A DNA stretch of 42,622 nt from SFDP01 sp051891855 (GCA_051891855.1 JBJFFP010000042.1:1-42622); one strand, 5' to 3'. Shown: positions 17,303-26,589, counted from the first letter of the stretch. Numbers and translations are program-made. The notes: generated by a model from the letters alone, not told the origin.

Positions 17303-17842
17303 ATGGAAATCGGTAATCGTTTAAAAGAGTTGAGGATTCAGAAGGGACTTACCCAAGAGGAGCTGGCTGATCGGGCGGAGCTGTCTAAGGGCTTTATTTC
17401 TCAGCTGGAAAGAGACCTGACCTCCCCTTCCATCGCTACTTTAATTGATATTTTGCAGGTTCTCGGTACAGACTTAAGCGACTTTTTTTCTAAATCCGAG
17501 GACGCACAGGTGGTTTTTCATGATGCTGACTACTTTGAAAAACTGGACAGTGACTATGGTACTAAAACAGAATGGATCATTCCCAACGCTCAGAAAAACC
17601 TGATGGAACCCATTCGGATTACGCTTAAGCCCGGTGGAAGAACTTACCCGGATAATCCTCACGAAGGGGAAGAATTTGGCTACGTTTTGTCCGGGAGCAT
17701 AAGTCTTCATATTGGAAATAAGGTTCACAAGGCAAAAAAGGGGGAATCCTTTTATTTTACTCCCGGTTCTACCCACTATATTGAGGCCAGTAAAAAAACC
17801 GGGGCAAGTCTGATTTGGGTCAGCTCCCCTCCCAGCTTTTAG
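17303..17842 (+). CDS. XRE-family regulator with cupin domain (PuuR-like)
   Basis: The 179-residue protein has an N-terminal helix-turn-helix (about residues 5-60: LKELRIQKGLTQEELADRAE, SKGFISQLERD, SPSIATLIDI) and a C-terminal cupin at about 105-178 (HEGEEFGYVLSGS and PGSTHYIEA). This architecture is that of PuuR and related regulators that sense small molecules through the cupin. It is the first gene of the unit containing the spermidine/putrescine transporter (potA starts 49 nt later), so it most likely controls polyamine uptake and its own expression through the inverted repeat at 17258-17284. The ligand is inferred from neighbours. A GAGG site precedes the ATG by 8 nt. Confidence 0.93.
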   Translation: MEIGNRLKELRIQKGLTQEELADRAELSKGFISQLERDLTSPSIATLIDILQVLGTDLSDFFSKSEDAQVVFHDADYFEKLDSDYGTKTEWIIPNAQKNLMEPIRITLKPGGRTYPDNPHEGEEFGYVLSGSISLHIGNKVHKAKKGESFYFTPGSTHYIEASKKTGASLIWVSSPPSF

Positions 17843-17890
17843 CTTTAAGCCATTGAATGAGAGAAACACAGATAAAGGAAGGAAAAAGAG

Positions 17891-18964
17891 ATGAGTACAA
17901 AACTAATTGATTTGCAGCATATTTCCAAATCCTATGACAACAACCTAGTTTTGGATGATATGAGTCTCTACATACGAGAGAATGAATTTTTAACTCTTTT
18001 AGGTCCCAGTGGCTGTGGAAAAACCACTACTCTGCGGATTATCGGCGGTTTTGAAAAGGCAGATCAGGGAAGCATTTTTTTTAACGGACAGGATATCTCC
18101 CACCTTCCTCCCAATAAAAGACAGGTCAATACCGTGTTTCAGAAATATGCTCTTTTTACCCATATGACCATTGCAGAAAATATCGCTTTCGGTTTGAAGA
18201 TTAAGGGTAAAAGCAGAGCCTATATTGAGGATAAGATTAAATATGCGTTGAAGCTTGTCAATCTGGATGGCTATGAAAATCGCACTCCTGACTCCCTAAG
18301 CGGCGGTCAGCAGCAGCGAATTGCCATTGCCCGGGCCATTGTGAATGAGCCTAAGGTGCTGCTTTTGGATGAGCCTCTGGGTGCTCTGGATTTAAAGCTC
18401 AGGCAGGATATGCAGTATGAGCTGATTCGTTTGAAAAATGAGCTGGGAATTACCTTTGTTTTTGTAACCCATGACCAGGAAGAGGCCCTTACCATGTCCG
18501 ATACCGTTGTGGTGATGAATCAGGGATATATTCAGCAGATCGGCACCCCCGAAGACATCTATAATGAACCGGAGAATGCCTTTGTGGCTGATTTTATCGG
18601 TGACAGCAATATTATCGACGCCATAATGGTGGAGGATGAGCTGGTGGAGATTCTTGGCACCCGGTTTGCCTGTGTAGATACCGGCTTTGGAAGGAATAAG
18701 CCTGTGGATGTTATGATTCGTCCTGAGGATATTGAACTGGTCTCTCCCGAAAAGGGAACCATTGAGGGGGTGGTCACCCACTTGATTTTTAAAGGTGTGC
18801 ATTACGAAATGGAGGTACTGGCCAATGGCTTTGAATGGCTGGTTCATTCTACCGTTCTGGTTCCTGTGGGAACAAGGGTGGGCATCCATGTAGACCCCTT
18901 CAATATTCAAATCATGCACAAACCGGAATCCGAGGATGAGGAGGCTGTGGCTTTAGATGAATAA
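17891..18964 (+). CDS. potA: Spermidine/putrescine ABC transporter, ATP-binding protein
   Basis: ATPase of the polyamine importer on the cytoplasmic face. Motifs in order: Walker A GPSGCGKTT (about residue 38), Q-loop NTVFQKYALF, signature LSGGQQQRIAIARA, Walker B VLLLDEPLGALD and the H-loop VTHDQEEA. A C-terminal TOBE domain runs from about 240 to 345. The 357-residue length is normal for PotA. Its last 8 nt overlap the start of potB, so the two are translationally coupled. It sits directly behind the cupin regulator. Confidence 0.95.
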   Translation: MSTKLIDLQHISKSYDNNLVLDDMSLYIRENEFLTLLGPSGCGKTTTLRIIGGFEKADQGSIFFNGQDISHLPPNKRQVNTVFQKYALFTHMTIAENIAFGLKIKGKSRAYIEDKIKYALKLVNLDGYENRTPDSLSGGQQQRIAIARAIVNEPKVLLLDEPLGALDLKLRQDMQYELIRLKNELGITFVFVTHDQEEALTMSDTVVVMNQGYIQQIGTPEDIYNEPENAFVADFIGDSNIIDAIMVEDELVEILGTRFACVDTGFGRNKPVDVMIRPEDIELVSPEKGTIEGVVTHLIFKGVHYEMEVLANGFEWLVHSTVLVPVGTRVGIHVDPFNIQIMHKPESEDEEAVALDE

Positions 18965-19775
18965 GAAAAAACTCTGGCTGAGCGGTCCTTATTTATTTTG
19001 GGCTGCCGCCTTTATCATTATCCCTTTATGTATGGTGATTTACTATGGATTTACGGACAGATCGGGAGCTTTTACTCCGGAAAATATTTTTTCTATTTCT
19101 TCTCCTGAGCATTTAAAAGCTTTATGGCTCTCCCTTTTGCTGTCCTTTATCAGCACGGTAATCTGTCTGCTTCTGGCTTATCCCCTGGCCTTGGTTTTAG
19201 CCGGTATGAATAAAAATCAGCAGAGCCTTATCGTTTTGATTTTCATCCTTCCCATGTGGATGAACTTTTTGCTTCGTACTCTGGCCTGGCAGACCCTTCT
19301 GGAAAAGACCGGTGTAATTAATCATATCCTTTCCCTTTTACACCTGCCTTCTCTGGAAATCATCAATACACCCTACGCCATCATTTTAGGTATGGTTTAT
19401 AATTTTCTGCCCTTTATGGTTCTTCCTGTTTATAACGCTCTGTGCAAAATTGATCCCAACGTAATCAATGCGGCCAGAGACCTGGGAGCAAACAGCATCC
19501 AGACCTTTTTGCGGATTACTCTTCCCCTCTCCCTTCCCGGAGTAATCAGCGGAATCACTATGGTTTTTATTCCTGCATTAACCACCTTTGTCATCAGTAA
19601 TCTGTTAGGCGGAGGCAAAATCCTGTTAATCGGAAATATCATTGAACAGGAATTTACCCAGGCCTCCAACTGGCATGTGGGCAGCGGATTATCCTTCGTT
19701 TTAATGATTTTTATTTTGATCAGTATGATTGCCTCTGCCATATGGGATAAAGACGGGGAGGGTACGATACTATGA
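18957..19775 (+). CDS. potB: Spermidine/putrescine ABC transporter, permease PotB
   Basis: A 272-residue inner membrane permease with six predicted hydrophobic segments. The first is PYLFWAAAFIIIPLCMVIYY and the last is SFVLMIFILISMIASAIW. The EAA loop that contacts the ATPase reads NAARDLGANSIQTFLRITLP. The start codon lies inside the end of potA and the stop overlaps the ATG of the next gene by 4 nt (ATGA), so the transporter genes form a tightly coupled set. PotB pairs with the PotC half of the following fusion protein. Confidence 0.95.
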   Translation: MNKKKLWLSGPYLFWAAAFIIIPLCMVIYYGFTDRSGAFTPENIFSISSPEHLKALWLSLLLSFISTVICLLLAYPLALVLAGMNKNQQSLIVLIFILPMWMNFLLRTLAWQTLLEKTGVINHILSLLHLPSLEIINTPYAIILGMVYNFLPFMVLPVYNALCKIDPNVINAARDLGANSIQTFLRITLPLSLPGVISGITMVFIPALTTFVISNLLGGGKILLIGNIIEQEFTQASNWHVGSGLSFVLMIFILISMIASAIWDKDGEGTIL

Positions 19776-21655
19776 AAAAATTCTTTTCGATTCAGGCAAG
19801 GCGTATCTATATTGCCCTGATTATGCTATTTTTATATGCCCCCATCGTCACGCTTATGGTTTTATCCTTTAATGCCTCAAGAAGTCGGGCAAAATGGGGA
19901 GGATTTACCCTGGACTGGTATAAATCTCTTTTTGAAAATGAAGCCATTATGCAGGCTTTGTACAATACTTTGGCTATTGCTCTTCTTTCTTCCGTTATTG
20001 CAACAATAATCGGTACCATAGCCTGCATTTCCATTAACAGCATGAAACGTAAGGGACGTACCATCGTCATGGGAATTACCAATATCCCTATGCTGAATGC
20101 AGACATTGTAACCGGTATTTCCCTGATGCTGCTGTTTATCAGCCTAGGTGTCCGGTTCGGCTTCGGAACCATTTTACTGGCCCACATTACCTTCAACATC
20201 CCTTATGTGATTCTAAGTGTAATGCCCAGAATGAAGCAGCTTAATCCCAGTGTCTATGAGGCGGCTCTGGATTTGGGTGCCTCTCCCGTCAGTGCTTGGT
20301 TCAAGGTAGTTCTTCCGGATTTGGCACCGGCGATTCAATCCGGATTTTTAATGGCCTTTACCATGTCCCTGGACGATTTCATCATTACCCATTTCACCAA
20401 GGGGCCGGGGGTGGATACTCTGTCTACCAAAATATACACCGAGGTAAAAAAGGGAATCAAGCCGGAAATGTATGCGCTTTCCACCATTATTTTTATTACG
20501 GTTCTTGTTCTTTTGCTTTTGGTCAATAAGACTCCTTCCCCTGAGAAAAAGCTGAAACGCCAGCTCAGACTGAACCGGCTTACCAAAAGTCCTTATTTTA
20601 AATATGCTCTTACCTCTCTTCTGGTTCTTCTTGCCGGAGGGGGAATTTTCTTTGCCTATATGCGGTTTAAGGAGCCCCGGGTGGAACAGGTAATTATCTA
20701 TAACTGGGGAGAATATCTGGATCCTGATGTAATCACCATGTTTGAAGAAGAAACAGGGATTCAGGTTATCTATGACGAATATGAAACCAATGAAATCATG
20801 TATCCAAAGGTAGTATCCGGCACTTCTGCCTACGATCTGCTCTGTCCTTCCGACTATATGATTGAGAAAATGATTGAAAACGATATGCTGCTGGAAGTAA
20901 ATTACGAGAATATTCCCAATGCGGCAAATATAGGGCAGCAATACTATGAGCAGGCCAGAGCCTATGATCCTCAAAATAAATATTCCATTCCTTATTGCTG
21001 GGGAACCGTGGGGATTCTGTATAATAAGACCATGGTGGATGAGCCGGTGGACAGCTGGTCCATTCTCTGGGATGAAAAATATGCTGATAATATTCTGATG
21101 CAGGACTCCGTCCGGGATGCTTTTATGGTGGCCTTAAAGCTTAACGGCCATTCCATGAACTCCACGGATGAGGCTGAACTGGAACAGGCAAAGGAGCTTC
21201 TGATTAAGCAGCAGCCTCTTGTCCAGGCCTATGTTATCGATCAGGTAAGGGATAAAATGATTGGAGGCGAAGCAGCCCTGGGGGTAATCTATTCCGGGGA
21301 AGCTATCTATACCCAGATGGAAAATCCGGATTTGGAATACGTGATTCCCGGGGAAGGAACCAATGTCTGGATTGACTCCTGGGTTATTCCAAAAACCTCC
21401 CGGAATAAGGAAAATGCGGAAGCCTTTATTAACTTTGTCTGCCGCCCGGATATTGCTCTTTTGAATTTTGAATACATTACCTACTCTACCCCTAATGAGG
21501 CAGCCAGAGAGCTGATTGAGGATGAAGAGATTCGTAATTCTTCCATTGCCTTTCCGGATTTAAGCCTGTATCAGAATCTGGAAACCTTCACCTATATCGG
21601 TGAGGATGGGGATGCTTTATACAACAGGCTTTGGAAAGAGGTAAAATCACAGTAA
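19772..21655 (+). CDS. potCD: Fused polyamine permease and substrate-binding protein (PotC-PotD)
   Basis: One 627-residue frame joins two usually separate subunits. Residues 1 to about 255 are the PotC permease: six hydrophobic segments and the EAA loop EAALDLGASPVSAWFKVVLP at 163-182. A charged linker (about 253-275) leads to an extra membrane helix (about 277-296, YALTSLLVLLAGGGIFFAYM). Residues from about 305 to the end are a PotD/PotF-type periplasmic-binding domain starting VIIYNWGEYLDPDVITMFEEE. The extra helix replaces the lipoprotein signal and would tether the binding domain outside the membrane, one per permease. Such fusions are known in some Firmicutes and Mollicutes. The frame is continuous, with no sign of a sequencing joint. 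Terminator directly after the stop. Confidence 0.95.
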   Translation: MKKFFSIQARRIYIALIMLFLYAPIVTLMVLSFNASRSRAKWGGFTLDWYKSLFENEAIMQALYNTLAIALLSSVIATIIGTIACISINSMKRKGRTIVMGITNIPMLNADIVTGISLMLLFISLGVRFGFGTILLAHITFNIPYVILSVMPRMKQLNPSVYEAALDLGASPVSAWFKVVLPDLAPAIQSGFLMAFTMSLDDFIITHFTKGPGVDTLSTKIYTEVKKGIKPEMYALSTIIFITVLVLLLLVNKTPSPEKKLKRQLRLNRLTKSPYFKYALTSLLVLLAGGGIFFAYMRFKEPRVEQVIIYNWGEYLDPDVITMFEEETGIQVIYDEYETNEIMYPKVVSGTSAYDLLCPSDYMIEKMIENDMLLEVNYENIPNAANIGQQYYEQARAYDPQNKYSIPYCWGTVGILYNKTMVDEPVDSWSILWDEKYADNILMQDSVRDAFMVALKLNGHSMNSTDEAELEQAKELLIKQQPLVQAYVIDQVRDKMIGGEAALGVIYSGEAIYTQMENPDLEYVIPGEGTNVWIDSWVIPKTSRNKENAEAFINFVCRPDIALLNFEYITYSTPNEAARELIEDEEIRNSSIAFPDLSLYQNLETFTYIGEDGDALYNRLWKEVKSQ

Positions 21656-21692
21656 AAAAACCGATGTGAGCTTTCGTCTCACATCGGTTTTT
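21654..21692. terminator. Bidirectional terminator between potCD and trpS
   Basis: Perfect 10-bp stem CCGATGTGAG / CTCACATCGG with a 7-nt loop, flanked by an A-run on the left and a T-run on the right. It serves both converging genes. Confidence 0.95.
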
Positions 21693-21693
21693 C

Positions 21694-22698
21694 TTATCTG
21701 ATTCTTTCCGGAAAGCCTACCTTTTTTTCTACCTTTCTCAAAGTTTTATTGGCATAGTAGGCAGCCTTTTCTGCATTTTCCTTAATGATACTGTCAATAT
21801 ATATCTTATCCTTAGATAAGCGGTTAAACTCCTCCTGAATAGGCTTCAGCACTGACGCTACCGCTTCTCCCACAGCAAGCTTAAATTCACCGTATCCCTT
21901 GCCTTCAAACTCTTTTACTGCCTCATCGGTGGTTTTTCCCGTGCAGGTACAGTAAATGTCCAGAAGATTTTTTATACCGGGCTGTTCATCCCGGTAACAG
22001 ATACAGGCTTCGGAATCAGTAACTGCCCGTTTAAATTTCCGAATGATGGTATCACTGTCATCCATTAATAAAATACTGGCATTGGGATTTTCGTCGGATT
22101 TACTCATTTTCTTTGTGGGATCCTGGAGACTCATAATCTTCGCACCGATTTTTCCCACATAGGGCTCCGGAATGGTAAAGACATCTCCATAAATGGCGTT
22201 AAAACGCTTTGCAATATCTCTGGTGATTTCCAGATGCTGAAGCTGATCCTTTCCCACCGGTACTACATCCGACTGGAACAGCAGAATATCTGCAGCCATT
22301 AATACCGGATAAGTGAACAGACCTGCATTAATGTTATCCTCATGCTTTGCCGCTTTATCCTTAAACTGTGTCATACGGTTTAATTCTCCCATATAGGTGA
22401 AACAGTTTAAAATCCAGGAAAGCTGGGCATGGCCGGGAACATGAGACTGATAATAGATACAGTTTTTCTTCGGATCAAGACCCGCCGCAATGTAGAGGGT
22501 GAGCAGATTCCTTGCCCTCTTTCTCAACTCAGACGGTTCCTGCCTGACCGTAATGGAATGCAAATCCACTACAGAATAAAAGCATTCATATTCCTCACTC
22601 AAGGTAAGCCAGTTCTTCAGGGCTCCCAGATAGTTGCCTAAAGTCAGGCTTCCGGTGGCCTGCATCCCGCTAAAGAGTACCTTCTTTCCGTCAATCAT
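21694..22698 (-). CDS. trpS: Tryptophanyl-tRNA synthetase
   Basis: Class I aminoacyl-tRNA synthetase charging tRNA-Trp. The 334 residues have the HIGH-equivalent TGSLTLGNYLGAL at 15-27 and the KMSKS loop in KKMSKSDENPNAS at about 195-207. Other typical stretches are YQSHVPGHAQLSWILNC and AADILLFQSDVVPVGKDQLQH. Length is normal for the bacterial enzyme. A GGAGAG ribosome site lies 5-6 nt before the ATG, and a consensus promoter lies about 40 nt upstream. No T-box leader is present, since the distance from promoter to start is too short. Confidence 0.96.
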   Translation of the reverse strand: MIDGKKVLFSGMQATGSLTLGNYLGALKNWLTLSEEYECFYSVVDLHSITVRQEPSELRKRARNLLTLYIAAGLDPKKNCIYYQSHVPGHAQLSWILNCFTYMGELNRMTQFKDKAAKHEDNINAGLFTYPVLMAADILLFQSDVVPVGKDQLQHLEITRDIAKRFNAIYGDVFTIPEPYVGKIGAKIMSLQDPTKKMSKSDENPNASILLMDDSDTIIRKFKRAVTDSEACICYRDEQPGIKNLLDIYCTCTGKTTDEAVKEFEGKGYGEFKLAVGEAVASVLKPIQEEFNRLSKDKIYIDSIIKENAEKAAYYANKTLRKVEKKVGFPERIR

Positions 22699-22736
22699 TT
22701 TAATCTCTCCATAATCTTACTTTTTTATCCTTACCC

Positions 22737-22765
22737 AGTGTAGCATTCACCCAAAGGCAAGTCAA
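22737..22765 (-). promoter_or_regulatory. Promoter of trpS
   Basis: On the minus strand TTGACT, a 17-nt spacer and TACACT, between metA and trpS. Confidence 0.8.
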
Positions 22766-22780
22766 GAAAGGGGTGGTTTT

Positions 22781-23686
22781 CTACAGCTCGTAAGGGGTAA
22801 TCTGATATACATAGTAATTGAGCCAGTTGCAATACAGGTTATTGCTGTGGGCACGCCATTGGAGCCTGGGCTTTTGACGGTCATCATCCTCAGGAAAATA
22901 ATTCACCGGCAGTTTAATAGGCAGTCCCTTATCCTTATCCCGGAAATATTCATCCTTTAAGGTAAGGCGGTCATACTCCGGATGGCCCATGACAAAAATC
23001 TGCTTTCCTTCCTCTGCCATGGCCAGAAGCACACCGGCTTCTTCGGACTCTGCCAGTACCGTAAGCTCAGGGCAACGATGAATCGCCTCGGTGGGCGTAG
23101 TCGTATGGCGGCTGTGGGGAATCAAAAAAAAGTCATCAAAGCCTCTCACCAGAGGGACCTTCCGATTCAGCACCTTATGTTCAAACACCCCAAACAGCTT
23201 CTCAGGAAGCAGCACCTTATCCAAGCCAAAATGATGATACAGACCGGCCTGCGCCCCCCAGCAGATATGAAAAGTGCTGGTAACATGGGATTTACTCCAG
23301 TCCATAATGGTACAAAGCTCTTCCCAATAATCTACCTCTTCAAAAGGAATCTGCTCCACCGGTGCACCGGTGATAATCATTCCATCCCATTTTCTTTCTC
23401 TAAGCTCATCAAAGGTATTATAAAACTTATTCAGATGGGTACTGGAGGTATTCAAGGAGATATGGCTGTTCATCTTCATAAAGGTTACATCCACCTGCAG
23501 CGGCGTATTGGATAAGGCCCGCAGAAGCTGAAGCTCCGTATCCTCCTTCACCGGCATCAAATTCAGAATGATGATCTGCAAAGAACGTACATCCTGATGG
23601 ATTGCACGATACTCATCCATCACGAAAATATTTTCATTTTCCAATATGGGCTTTGCGGGTAAATCGCTTTGTATTTTGATAGGCAT
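22781..23686 (-). CDS. metAA: Homoserine O-acetyltransferase of the MetA family
   Basis: Activates homoserine for methionine synthesis. The catalytic set of the MetA family is intact: Cys142 in HICWGAQAG, with His235 and Glu237 in GHPEYD. The residue that determines acyl specificity in this family is Glu111 here (ITGAPVE). Characterised MetA proteins with Glu111 use acetyl-CoA, while the E. coli succinyltransferase has Gly, so the product is predicted to be O-acetylhomoserine despite the MetA fold. 301 residues, normal length. It has its own promoter upstream. No SAM riboswitch is present in the 37-nt interval between promoter and start, in contrast to many Firmicute met genes. Confidence 0.95.
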   Translation of the reverse strand: MPIKIQSDLPAKPILENENIFVMDEYRAIHQDVRSLQIIILNLMPVKEDTELQLLRALSNTPLQVDVTFMKMNSHISLNTSSTHLNKFYNTFDELRERKWDGMIITGAPVEQIPFEEVDYWEELCTIMDWSKSHVTSTFHICWGAQAGLYHHFGLDKVLLPEKLFGVFEHKVLNRKVPLVRGFDDFFLIPHSRHTTTPTEAIHRCPELTVLAESEEAGVLLAMAEEGKQIFVMGHPEYDRLTLKDEYFRDKDKGLPIKLPVNYFPEDDDRQKPRLQWRAHSNNLYCNWLNYYVYQITPYEL

Positions 23687-23720
23687 TAGCTTTCTGTCAC
23701 TTTCTTCACATTTATCGACT

Positions 23721-23749
23721 ATTGTACCATAACCGATTCATTCAGGCAA
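23721..23749 (-). promoter_or_regulatory. Promoter of metA
   Basis: On the minus strand TTGCCT, a 17-nt spacer and TACAAT, about 35 nt upstream of the start codon. Confidence 0.75.
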
Positions 23750-23798
23750 CCTCCCGACCCTGATTTAACCGGACACAGCAGCCGGCCATCCTTTTAAC

Positions 23799-25763
23799 CT
23801 ACAGGTACTTTTCCATAAACTCTTCTTCGGTCAGGATGTCTACCCCTACTTCTCTGGCCTTCTTGTTCTTAGCGGAATTGGAGGTGGAATCATTGTTAAT
23901 CAAGGCTGTGGTTTTTGATGATACACTGCCTGCTACCTTTCCCCCCAAAGCTTCTATCTGCGCCTTAAGAGCATTTCTGTTCTCAAAATGATTTAAGCTG
24001 CCGGTTATGGCAAAGGTCATCCCCGCCAGTGTCTGTACACCTTCCTCCACCGTCTCAACCTCTATTTCCAGCTCCTCTGCCAACGCCCTAACCAGCTGTC
24101 TGTTTTTCTCTGATGAAAAATATTCTGCAAAGGTTCCTCCAATCACTTCTCCTATCCCGTCTATCCGGCTTAAGGACTCCACATCTGCCTTCATCATGGC
24201 TTCCAGCTCATAGTTAAACTCTTTACAGATCACCTTCGCGTTGGCCAGACCGATATTGGCGATTCCCAAAGCATAGATCAGTCTGGGAAGAGTGGTTTTT
24301 CTTGCTCTCTCAATGCTACTTAACAGATTTTGGCAGGATTTCTCTCCAAAGCCCTCCATTTTTTCAATCTCCTGACGATACCTTTCCAAATGGAAAATAT
24401 CTGTAAAATCATAAAGAAAGCCCCTGGAGATAAATTTCTCCAAAGTAGCCTCGGAAAGCCCCTCTATATTTAAGGCATCTCTGCTGACAAACAGCGTAAA
24501 GGCCTTGATCTTTTTTGCACTGCATTCCGGATTCAGGCAATAAAGCGACTGTACCTCATTGGTTTCCTTAATCCGTGTCTCTCCTCCACAGGCAGGACAG
24601 TGCTTCGGAATCTCCACACTATCTGAGCCGGTAAGGTTTTCTGCTATCTGCGGAATAATCATATTGGCCTTATATACGGTTATGGTGTCCCCAATTCCCA
24701 GCTTCAGCCCCCTTACAATACTGATATTGTGTACGGATGCCCGGCTGACGGTGGTTCCCTCCAGCTCCACCGGTTCAAAGATTGCCACCGGGTTAATCAG
24801 ACCCGTCCTGCTGGGACTCCATTCCATTTTAAGCAGGGTAGTCTCCTTCAGCTCGTCCGCCCATTTAAACGCAATGGAATCTCTGGGGAATTTGGAGGTT
24901 CTTCCCAGAGATTTCCCATAGACGATATCTTCAAGGGTCAAGACCAGTCCGTCGGATGGAGCTTCATTGCTGCCCACCTTCTCTTCAAACCAGTCTACAG
25001 CTTCCACCACCGTTTCCGGGGTTACTTTTCGATACTCCACCACCTCAAAGCCCTGCGAAGCCAGAAAAATCAGCTCTGCCTCTCTGGAATTTGCAAATTC
25101 CTTCTCTTCCCCATTTTCAGATGCCGTAACCAGGCAGAAGGCAAAAAAACGCACTCTCCTTTCTGCCGTAATCTCATTATTCAGCTGACGGACAGAACCG
25201 GAGCAGAGATTTCTGGGATTCTTATACTTTGCCGCATCCTCCGGGATTAAAGCATTAATCTTCTGAAAATCTCCATAGGTAATAATCGCTTCTCCCCGAA
25301 GAACCAGCTTTCCCCGAAAAGGAATACTCAGGGGCAGATTGGTAAATACCCGTGCATTATTGGTAACCACTTCTCCCTCTTCACCATTTCCCCGGGTAAC
25401 CGCCTTTTGAAGCTGTCCGCCTTCATAGGTAAGTACAATGGTCAGCCCATCCAGCTTCCAGGAGAGAATCCCCTCCTTTCCCTTCAGCCAATCTGCCAGC
25501 TCCTCTCTGTCCTTGGTCTTATCCAGAGAAAGCATGGGAGTCTCATGTGCTTCCTTTGGCAGCTCATCTACCGCTTCATAGCCTACCCTAGTTGTAGGAC
25601 TTCCCGCTAAGATGGTGCCTGTACCTTTTTCCAGCTCTGTCAGCTCATCATACAGTCTGTCATATTCAAAGTTACTCATGATTTCCCTGTCCTGGGCGTA
25701 ATAGGCTTCAGCGGCCTCATTCAACAGTGAAATCAGTTCCTTCATTCTGGCTAACCTATCCAT
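23799..25763 (-). CDS. ligA: NAD-dependent DNA ligase
   Basis: Seals nicks in replication and repair using NAD+. Domains in order over 654 residues: the Ia domain (EAYYAQDREIMSNFEYDRLYDEL); the adenylation domain with the AMP-accepting Lys in SWKLDGLT, preceded by TPMLSLDKTKD; the OB fold with GDTITVYKANMIIPQI; a four-Cys zinc finger (CPACGG and CLNPEC); helix-hairpin-helix repeats; and a BRCT domain from about 575 (LAGMTFAITGSL to LTEEEFMEKYL). It starts 6 nt after the pseudouridine synthase stop, so both come from the same message. Confidence 0.95.
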   Translation of the reverse strand: MDRLARMKELISLLNEAAEAYYAQDREIMSNFEYDRLYDELTELEKGTGTILAGSPTTRVGYEAVDELPKEAHETPMLSLDKTKDREELADWLKGKEGILSWKLDGLTIVLTYEGGQLQKAVTRGNGEEGEVVTNNARVFTNLPLSIPFRGKLVLRGEAIITYGDFQKINALIPEDAAKYKNPRNLCSGSVRQLNNEITAERRVRFFAFCLVTASENGEEKEFANSREAELIFLASQGFEVVEYRKVTPETVVEAVDWFEEKVGSNEAPSDGLVLTLEDIVYGKSLGRTSKFPRDSIAFKWADELKETTLLKMEWSPSRTGLINPVAIFEPVELEGTTVSRASVHNISIVRGLKLGIGDTITVYKANMIIPQIAENLTGSDSVEIPKHCPACGGETRIKETNEVQSLYCLNPECSAKKIKAFTLFVSRDALNIEGLSEATLEKFISRGFLYDFTDIFHLERYRQEIEKMEGFGEKSCQNLLSSIERARKTTLPRLIYALGIANIGLANAKVICKEFNYELEAMMKADVESLSRIDGIGEVIGGTFAEYFSSEKNRQLVRALAEELEIEVETVEEGVQTLAGMTFAITGSLNHFENRNALKAQIEALGGKVAGSVSSKTTALINNDSTSNSAKNKKAREVGVDILTEEEFMEKYL

Positions 25764-25769
25764 AATTCT

Positions 25770-26495
25770 CTATCCCCTGTTCCTTCCGATCTGCTTATAC
25801 AATGTCTCCAGCTCTTCCTTATTCAGTCTGCGATACTCTCCCGGCTTAAGTTTTCCCAGCATAATGTTGGCTACTCTTATCCTTTTTAAACTGACGGCTT
25901 CGTATCCCAGGGCCTGACACATTCGCCGAATCTGACGATTCAGCCCTTGTGTCAGAATAATGGAAAAGGTATATTTCCCCACTTTTTCCACCTGGCAGGC
26001 CCTTGTGGTTACCTCCAGCTCCTTTAGATAAACGCCGGCTGCCATTTTTACCAAAAATTCTTCGGTAATTTCCTTATTTACTTTGACCAGATACTCCTTT
26101 TCATGAAAATTGGCTGCCCGCATCAGCTCATGGATAAGGCTACCGTCATTGGTCATTAAAAGAAGTCCCTCAGAATCCTTATCCAACCGCCCTGCATAGG
26201 TCACTCTGATGGGATACCTTATCTCCTCGGTCACCACCCTTTTGGCATGGACATCCTTTTCTGTGCAGGTCACTCCTATGGGCTTATAGTAGGCCAGCAC
26301 ATGAATCTCCTCTGTGGCCGTAACCGGTTTGCCTCTTAAGGTCACCCTATCTCCTGCTCTGACCCTGCTTCCGCTTTCGGCCACAGTTTCATTTATCTTC
26401 ACCAGTCCGGCCTGAATCAGCTTATCTGCTTCCCGCCTGGAACAGATTCCCGCTTCTGCCAGGTATTTATTGATTCGTGTCTGCTTTTCTTCCAT
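25770..26495 (-). CDS. rluF: RluF-type 23S rRNA pseudouridine synthase
   Basis: Isomerises a uridine in large-subunit rRNA. It has an N-terminal S4 RNA-binding domain (TRINKYLAEAGICSRREADK) and the RsuA/RluB/RluF catalytic domain, with the catalytic Asp in YAGRLDKDSEGLLLMTNDG and the C-terminal QGLNRQIRRMCQALGY. The latter (GLNRQIRRM) is nearer to RluF than to RluB, but the exact target uridine is not shown. The start is put at 26495 (MEEKQTRINKYL, about 241 residues). The earlier ATG at 26552 has no ribosome site and coincides with the predicted transcription start of the promoter at 26561-26589. It is followed directly by ligA. Confidence 0.92.
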   Translation of the reverse strand: MEEKQTRINKYLAEAGICSRREADKLIQAGLVKINETVAESGSRVRAGDRVTLRGKPVTATEEIHVLAYYKPIGVTCTEKDVHAKRVVTEEIRYPIRVTYAGRLDKDSEGLLLMTNDGSLIHELMRAANFHEKEYLVKVNKEITEEFLVKMAAGVYLKELEVTTRACQVEKVGKYTFSIILTQGLNRQIRRMCQALGYEAVSLKRIRVANIMLGKLKPGEYRRLNKEELETLYKQIGRNRG

Positions 26496-26560
26496 ACCCT
26501 TACTTTCCTGTTTTAATATGCCCTGTTTATCCCTAAAATACTTCTTCTGCATAGATATAA

Positions 26561-26589
26561 ATTGTATCGGTTTTGAGGAAAAAAAACAA
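26561..26589 (-). promoter_or_regulatory. Promoter of rluF-ligA
   Basis: On the minus strand TTGTTT, a 17-nt spacer and TACAAT, with the start point expected near 26554. Confidence 0.7.

Noticed and set aside
18392..18919. Minus-strand frame of 175 codons opposite potA (and a similar one at 20348-20974 opposite potCD)
   Set aside because: No recognisable protein features or start signal; fully contained in well-supported genes on the other strand.
23687..23798. Possible SAM riboswitch upstream of metA (and of metE at 28905-28962)
   Set aside because: The distance from promoter to start codon is too short and the conserved S-box stems are absent.
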